Shown here: in pieces, positions 59,661 to 64,000 of the stretch
Position numbering within the stretch: the stretch's first letter is position 1
Layout of the letters: each line of letters starts with the position of its first letter
Assembly (NCBI RefSeq): GCF_014647915.1
Contig: NZ_BMQC01000013.1
Span: 28,576 to 92,575, forward strand
Source of the DNA: Pilimelia terevasa
GTDB lineage: Bacteria; Actinomycetota; Actinomycetes; Mycobacteriales; Micromonosporaceae
Direction: 5' to 3'
DNA: 64,000 nucleotides
Position numbers and translations under genes: made by a program
The notes under the pieces: model-generated
What the model was told of the DNA's origin: nothing
Databases searched by the model: none
The model's input: only the letters and a program-made list of their open reading frames with translations

Positions 59661-61635
59661 CCATCCGGTGGCGGTCCGGCCGCACCGCCGGGTCGGCGGT
59701 GACGACCTCCGGCAGCCGGACGATGAAGGTGCTGCCGTGCGCCGGCCGCGAGCGCAGCGTGATCTCGCCGCCGTGCGCGTGCACCAGCCGCCGCACCAGC
59801 GCCAGCCCCAGCCCCGTGCCGGCGCGCCGCTGGGTCGCGTCGCCGGACTGCTGGAACTCCTCGAAGATCCGGTCCTGGTCGCCGGGGCTGATCCCGACGC
59901 CGGTGTCGGCGACGGTCAGCACCAGCGCGCGCTCCTGCGCCGCCACGGTCAGCGTGATCCGGCCGTCCGGGGGCGTGAACTTGATCGCGTTGGAGAGCAG
60001 GTTCTCCACGATCTGCCGGAACCGGATCGGGTCCAGCAGCGCGACCACGTCCGCCACCTCGACGCGCAGCTCCAGCCCCTTGCCGGCGACCAGCGGCCGC
60101 AGCCCGACGACGAGCTGCTGCACCACGCTGCGCACCGACAGCGGCGCCGGCTGCAGGTCGAGCTGCCCGGAGTCCACCTTGGCCAGGTCCAGCAGGTCGT
60201 TGATCAGCCGCAGCAGGTGCGTACCGCTGGAGTGGATGTGCCCCAGCCACTGCGCGCTCTCGGACTCCGGGTCGCCCGCCACGTCCGCGCGCAGCAGGTC
60301 GCTGAAACCGATGATCGCGTTCAGCGGGGTGCGCAGCTCGTGGTTCATGCTCGACATGAACCGGTCCCGGGCCTCGGCCGCGGCGCGCAGGGCGTTGACG
60401 GTGTCGGCGAGCTGCCGGGCCAGCCGGTGCTGCTCGCTGAGGGCGGCGCCGCGCGCGGCCAGCACCGCCCCGCGCTCGGCGAGGACGGCCGCGTGGCCGC
60501 CGAGGTCCGCCAGCAGCCGCATGTCGTCCTCGGTGAACAGGCTGCGGCCGCGGTGCAGCACCAGCAGCACGCCGGTGCGGGCGTCCGGCCCGGTGATCGG
60601 CAGCACCGTCAGCAGGCAGCGGCCGCACTCGCCGGCCCACTGCCGCAGCAGGGGCGACCCGGCGTCGCGGCCCGGGTCGACGGCGACGGGCTGGTGCAGG
60701 TCCCGCAGCCGCCCCAGGTCGGCGGCGGCCACCGCCGCGGGCAGGTCGGCGGCGTTCCCCGCGGCCCGGCCGGCGGCGGTCCGGGCCGCGTAGGCGTACC
60801 GGCCGTCGCTCTCCCGCAGCAGCACCGCCGCGGCGTCGGCCCCGACGACGGTGCGGACCACGTCGACGTACCGCTGCCACACCTGCGCCGGCGACTCGGT
60901 GGCCGGCGCCTCCAGGATCCGCCGCCCCACGACGTGCGCGGCGCGCGCCGACCACACCCGGCGCAGCCACCGCGGGGGCAGGAACGCCAGCCAGTACGCG
61001 AGGGCCCCGGCGAGCCCGAGCAGGCGGAAGCCGAGGTTGAACGCCTCGCCCAGCGCGTCGTGCGGCACCAGCTCGTTGCGGCCGCTCTCGGTGAGGATCC
61101 CCGTCGCCGCCGCGGCCGCCGCGATGACGCCGACCAGGCCGCTCGCCGCGGTGGCCACGGCCGCGACGCCGAGCCGGACCGCCGAGCTGCCGGTCCGGTG
61201 GCGGGCCTCGGCGGCGAGCAGCCGGGTCGCCACGGTGTACAGCGCGGTCGTGACCACCAGGTACGCGAAGCCGACGGCGGGCGGGTGCTCCCGGGGTACG
61301 GCGAGGATCGCGGCGGACAGGCCGGCCACCCCGGCCAGCGCCAGCCGGTCCGCCCGCCGGGACACCGGCCGCAGCCGGTCCGCCATCCGCACGATCAGGT
61401 ACGGCCGCGCCGCGAACCCGACGAGCACGATGTCGGCGAGCAGCTCCGGCTGCGCCGTGCCGGCCCGGGTGGCCAGGTCGACGGCGAGGAACAGCGTGTC
61501 CGGCAGGAACACCACGGCCAGCCAGCCGTGCAGCGGGTTGCGGTGGCGCAGGTAGCTGGCGAGCGCGTACGCCCCGATGGCGACGTTGAGTACCGCCCCC
61601 ACCGTCACGATCCACGAAAGCGCACCCTGGCTCAT
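59653..61635 (-). CDS. Membrane sensor histidine kinase with GAF-like domain
   Basis: A kinase of about 660 residues: about seven membrane helices (1-230), a GAF-like domain (about 245-400), then HisKA (MSSMNHELRTPLNAIIGFSDLL) and HATPase (IVENLLSNAIKFTP, DTGVGISPGD, GTGLGLAL). All boxes are intact. No response regulator is adjacent, so it is an orphan. The start is uncertain: ATG 61635 marks the beginning of the first membrane helix; a frame extending to 61704 is open but lacks a good ribosome-binding site. Confidence 0.9.
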   Translation of the reverse strand: MSQGALSWIVTVGAVLNVAIGAYALASYLRHRNPLHGWLAVVFLPDTLFLAVDLATRAGTAQPELLADIVLVGFAARPYLIVRMADRLRPVSRRADRLALAGVAGLSAAILAVPREHPPAVGFAYLVVTTALYTVATRLLAAEARHRTGSSAVRLGVAAVATAASGLVGVIAAAAAATGILTESGRNELVPHDALGEAFNLGFRLLGLAGALAYWLAFLPPRWLRRVWSARAAHVVGRRILEAPATESPAQVWQRYVDVVRTVVGADAAAVLLRESDGRYAYAARTAAGRAAGNAADLPAAVAAADLGRLRDLHQPVAVDPGRDAGSPLLRQWAGECGRCLLTVLPITGPDARTGVLLVLHRGRSLFTEDDMRLLADLGGHAAVLAERGAVLAARGAALSEQHRLARQLADTVNALRAAAEARDRFMSSMNHELRTPLNAIIGFSDLLRADVAGDPESESAQWLGHIHSSGTHLLRLINDLLDLAKVDSGQLDLQPAPLSVRSVVQQLVVGLRPLVAGKGLELRVEVADVVALLDPIRFRQIVENLLSNAIKFTPPDGRITLTVAAQERALVLTVADTGVGISPGDQDRIFEEFQQSGDATQRRAGTGLGLALVRRLVHAHGGEITLRSRPAHGSTFIVRLPEVVTADPAVRPDRHRMVS

Positions 61636-61816
61636 CGACACCGCCACCGACACTCGCGCACCGACACCCGCGGCCGGAATCCGGCCCTCGTTGCCAGTAT
61701 CCACCGCCGCGCCGCCCGCGTTGGCGAACCGCCAGGCTCGCCGACCCGGGCCGGCGTCAGGCCGCTACGGGCGGCGCCGCCCGCGCGGACGGCGTCAGGC
61801 GCCCGCGCGGCCGGCG

Positions 61817-63271
61817 TCAGGCGCTGACGGGCGCGGCGGCCGGCACGGGCGGCGCGGCGGGTGTCGGTGGCGGCGCGGCGAGCGGCCCGGCGTCGGGGTC
61901 GTCGTCGTACGTGTGCCGCACGACGTCCCGCTCCGGTCGCCGGATCTCCCGAATGATCAGACAGCAGAGCAGCACCACGGTGCCCAGGCGCAGCGCCGAG
62001 GCCAGCACGAAGACGCCCTCGGGGAACACCGGCCTGCCCCCGGCGCCCATCAGCTCGCCGTAGAAGGCGGCGAAGTAGCAGACCTCCGCCGCCTGCCAGG
62101 CCAGGAACGCCCACCAGCGCGGCCGGGCCAGCACGACGAGCGGGACCAGCCACAGCACGAACTGCTGCGACCAGACCTTGTTGAAGATCAGGAAAGCCGC
62201 GACCACCAGGAACGCGACCTGTCCGAGCCGGGGCGCGCGCGGGGCCCGCAGCACCAGCACCCCGATGCCGACCCAGGCCAGCCCGATCAGGACGTACGTG
62301 ACCAGGTTCAGCCGGGGGATGTCCTGGGCGAGCGCCTGGAACACCGGCAGCCCGTACCGGCCGCCGCCGCGCGGGAAGTGGTCGCCGATGTACCAGAGGG
62401 TGCCCCAGTCGACCTGCCGCTCCCGGTTCAGGACCAGGAACCGCGACCAGTTCTCCAGGTTGGCGACCATGACCGGCGCGTTCACGGCCGCCCACGTCAG
62501 CACCCCGGCGCCCGTGGCCAGGGCGGCCGGGGCGAGGCGCCGGGCGCGCAGCGCCAGGAAGATGATCGCCAGCAGCAGGAAGCCGGGCCAGAGCTTGGCC
62601 GCGGTACCGAGGCCGAGCAGGACGCCCGCGACCACCGGCCGCGACCGCGACCACGCGAACAGCCCCGCGACGGCGAAGAAGATCGACAACAGGTCCCAGT
62701 TGACCGTGGCGCTGATGAACATCGCCGGGGCGAGGGCGAACAGCGCGACGTCCCACGGGCGGCGGCGGCGCATCGCCAGCAGCAGGCCGACCGCGGCGAC
62801 CGCCAGCGCGCCGAGGACGAACGCGTTGAGGTGGTAGAAGGTCATTCCCTGGTTGAGGGTCGGGTCGGCGGCGGCCGCGGCGTGCACCGGCAGCCCGAGC
62901 AGCCCCATGAACGCGCCGGTCAGCACCGGGTACTCGACGGGGTGGTCGAGGTAGGGCACCTTGCCCTCGTTCAGGCCCTCGGCGAAGTACAGGGCGAGGA
63001 CGTCGGTGTAGCAGTACCGCTTGTACTGGATGTTGTCGGTCCAGGCGCCGTCCATGCACGGGGACTTCTGCACCCAGTGCAGGACCAGCGTCAGGCAGGC
63101 CAGCGCGAGGACGACGCGGGCGGCGGTCCAGAAGCGACCCCGCCACGGGCCGCCGGGGGTGTCGGCACCGGCGGTGTGGGTGCCGGGCGGGCCGCCGATG
63201 GCCTCGCTCAGGCCCCGGACGAAACTGTCCGACCGACCGGGCAGGTCGACCACCGCACGCCGCAGACTCAT
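61817..63271 (-). CDS. Glycosyltransferase 87 family integral membrane protein
   Basis: A 484-residue GT-C protein with ten to twelve membrane helices and the GT87 features: a first extracytoplasmic loop with YCYTDVLALYFAEG and PYLDHPVEYPVLTG, then SATVNWDLLSIFFA and GTAAKLWPG, and FNKVWSQQFVLWLVPL near the C-terminus. These enzymes transfer mannose or arabinose from polyprenyl phosphate to cell-surface glycans. The ATG at 63271 is chosen because homologous sequence starts there; the longer frame to 63454 is unrelated low-quality sequence. Stands alone upstream of the orphan kinase gene, in the same direction. Confidence 0.85.
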   Translation of the reverse strand: MSLRRAVVDLPGRSDSFVRGLSEAIGGPPGTHTAGADTPGGPWRGRFWTAARVVLALACLTLVLHWVQKSPCMDGAWTDNIQYKRYCYTDVLALYFAEGLNEGKVPYLDHPVEYPVLTGAFMGLLGLPVHAAAAADPTLNQGMTFYHLNAFVLGALAVAAVGLLLAMRRRRPWDVALFALAPAMFISATVNWDLLSIFFAVAGLFAWSRSRPVVAGVLLGLGTAAKLWPGFLLLAIIFLALRARRLAPAALATGAGVLTWAAVNAPVMVANLENWSRFLVLNRERQVDWGTLWYIGDHFPRGGGRYGLPVFQALAQDIPRLNLVTYVLIGLAWVGIGVLVLRAPRAPRLGQVAFLVVAAFLIFNKVWSQQFVLWLVPLVVLARPRWWAFLAWQAAEVCYFAAFYGELMGAGGRPVFPEGVFVLASALRLGTVVLLCCLIIREIRRPERDVVRHTYDDDPDAGPLAAPPPTPAAPPVPAAAPVSA

Positions 63272-63885
63272 CCCCTCATCCTGCCGCCCCCGCCCGCGGG
63301 TTCGCCCCCGCCACGCGGGATCACGGACGCAGAGGCACGTCAGTGAGGCGGAGTCCGGCAGTGATGGTCTCCCGGCTTGGCCGGAGGTCATTACTCGACG
63401 CCTACTGGCGCGGATTCTAGGAGGCCTGACGGATTGGTCGATAGATGCTTTCATGACTGACCAGCGTCAACGGACTTTCGGCGGACTGGAGCCGAGCTCG
63501 CTCGAGTCCAGTCTCGGGTGAGACGGACCACCAGTTGAAGAGCCCGACGGGCTACTCCAGGAACCACTTGTTGTCCCATCCACTCGACCACGACGTAGCG
63601 CAGGAATGGGTTGGGTTTGCAACACAGAAAGTTTGGAGCGACTGACCCTTATCGCAGCCCGCTGCTGAGCGGCGATCCGCCCAGGTAGGCCACCCGGCCG
63701 CCCTGCGGGCGACGTGACCTGCCATCGGCCGGGACTCCCAAATCGACCTCGGCGAATCGCTTGCGATGATTTACCTGCTTCCAGACTGCGCGAGATTTTC
63801 GCACGGTCACTTGCGGTTGGGTGACCTCCTGACGCACATGTGCCGCGGTTGAGGTCCCGTGGTGTTTGCGCACAGTGAAGTGATC
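63272..63885. other. Lower-GC gene-free region next to transposase remnant
   Basis: About 610 bases without a convincing gene and noticeably less GC-rich than the rest of the window. A 7-bp inverted repeat GACTGGA / TCCAGTC lies at 63484-63490 / 63507-63513. Short open frames on the minus strand (for example 63467-63892) have no ribosome-binding site or family resemblance. The composition and the adjacent transposase-like fragment suggest a mobile-element insertion site or remnant. Confidence 0.5.
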
Positions 63886-64000
63886 TCAGCAAGATTCGGG
63901 TAGGTACTTGTACTCGAAATGGGTCAGGTGCAGCGCGGCGGCGACGATGTCACCAATTCGGCGGGGGCTGACGGTAGTGTGGCGCAGCGTTCTCCAGCGT
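63886..64000 (-). CDS. Probable transposase, C-terminal fragment
   Basis: Only the last 38 codons are visible, reading ...RRIGDIVAAALHLTHFEYKYLPESC-stop on the minus strand from the right edge. The helical pattern I-x-x-I-V-x-A-A-L-x-L-x-H-F-E near the C-terminus is typical of DDE transposases of IS5/IS1182-type elements in actinobacteria. It is an open frame to the edge, so the gene may be complete outside the window. The identification rests on a short tail and should be treated with caution. Confidence 0.4.
   Translation of the reverse strand, partial: RWRTLRHTTVSPRRIGDIVAAALHLTHFEYKYLPESC

Noticed and set aside
63467..63892. 141-codon minus-strand frame near the right edge
   Set aside because: Composition looks non-coding, no ribosome-binding site and no motif; it probably reflects remnants in an intergenic region.

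Overview
The window comes from a very GC-rich actinobacterium. The best fit is a Micromonosporaceae-type filamentous actinomycete. The signs are: almost all coding DNA has G/C at third codon positions; GTG starts and 4-bp GTGA/ATGA gene overlaps are frequent; and there is a snapalysin-type secreted protease, a Scr1/DUF5753-DUF397 regulator pair, an LPxTG-type thioester surface protein, DUF2470 behind a DtxR/IdeR iron box, and an rpsF-ssb-rpsR-rplI operon. I cannot name a species from the sequence alone.

Layout. 0-0.5 kb: the 3' end of dnaB, interrupted by an intein. 0.5-5.1 kb: a secreted snapalysin-like protease, a GT87-like membrane protein, and a large membrane GGDEF-EAL protein. 5.5-8.3 kb: moaC translationally coupled to a three-domain MogA-MoeA-MoaE fusion whose linker is an 18-bp tandem repeat. 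8.4-13 kb: two paralogous proline-rich membrane proteins, an orphan LuxR-type response regulator, a lipoprotein and a permuted-papain-fold protein. 13.2-20.7 kb: a PHP-UvrD helicase, a metallophosphoesterase, moaD and moaA, a fructosamine-kinase-like protein and a GNAT acetyltransferase. 20.9-33.6 kb: thioester surface protein, iron-box-controlled DUF2470 protein, RecQ, a Tat-exported aminotransferase/epimerase-like enzyme, a HExxH metallopeptidase paired with a small protein resembling its own tail, an acyl-CoA ligase, a secreted hydrolase and a choice-of-anchor B protein. 33.7-36.6 kb: a small accessory stretch with less extreme base composition (two paralogous lipoproteins, the Scr1/DUF397 pair, a Cys-rich mini-protein and a large hairpin). 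36.6-42 kb: a chemoreceptor, fdhD, a DUF6457 protein and a FdhF/YdeP-type molybdopterin oxidoreductase. 42-47 kb: a three-gene pseudopilin operon and a secreted M14 carboxypeptidase. 47-54 kb: a five-gene signalling and polysaccharide-synthase operon. 54-64 kb: the rpsF-ssb-rpsR-rplI operon, a secreted tail-anchored protein, an endonuclease IV-like protein, two large membrane glycosyltransferase-like proteins, another histidine kinase, and finally a lower-GC stretch ending in what looks like a transposase remnant.

How the parts work together. Molybdenum-cofactor functions are split over three places within 37 kb. moaC plus MogA-MoeA-MoaE and moaA plus moaD together supply most of the pathway, and fdhD plus the FdhF-like oxidoreductase are the likely consumer. 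The 47-54 kb operon joins a receiver-only response regulator, two membrane histidine kinases, a HEAT-repeat protein and a processive family-2 glycosyltransferase, with 4-bp overlaps at three of the four junctions. No DNA-binding output is encoded there, so I infer direct control of an exopolysaccharide synthase. This operon and the MogA-MoeA-MoaE fusion are the two most interesting things in the window.

Limits. Start codons were chosen by eye from ribosome-binding sites and family lengths. Promoters are pattern matches only. No database search was run. No tRNA, rRNA or CRISPR array was seen.
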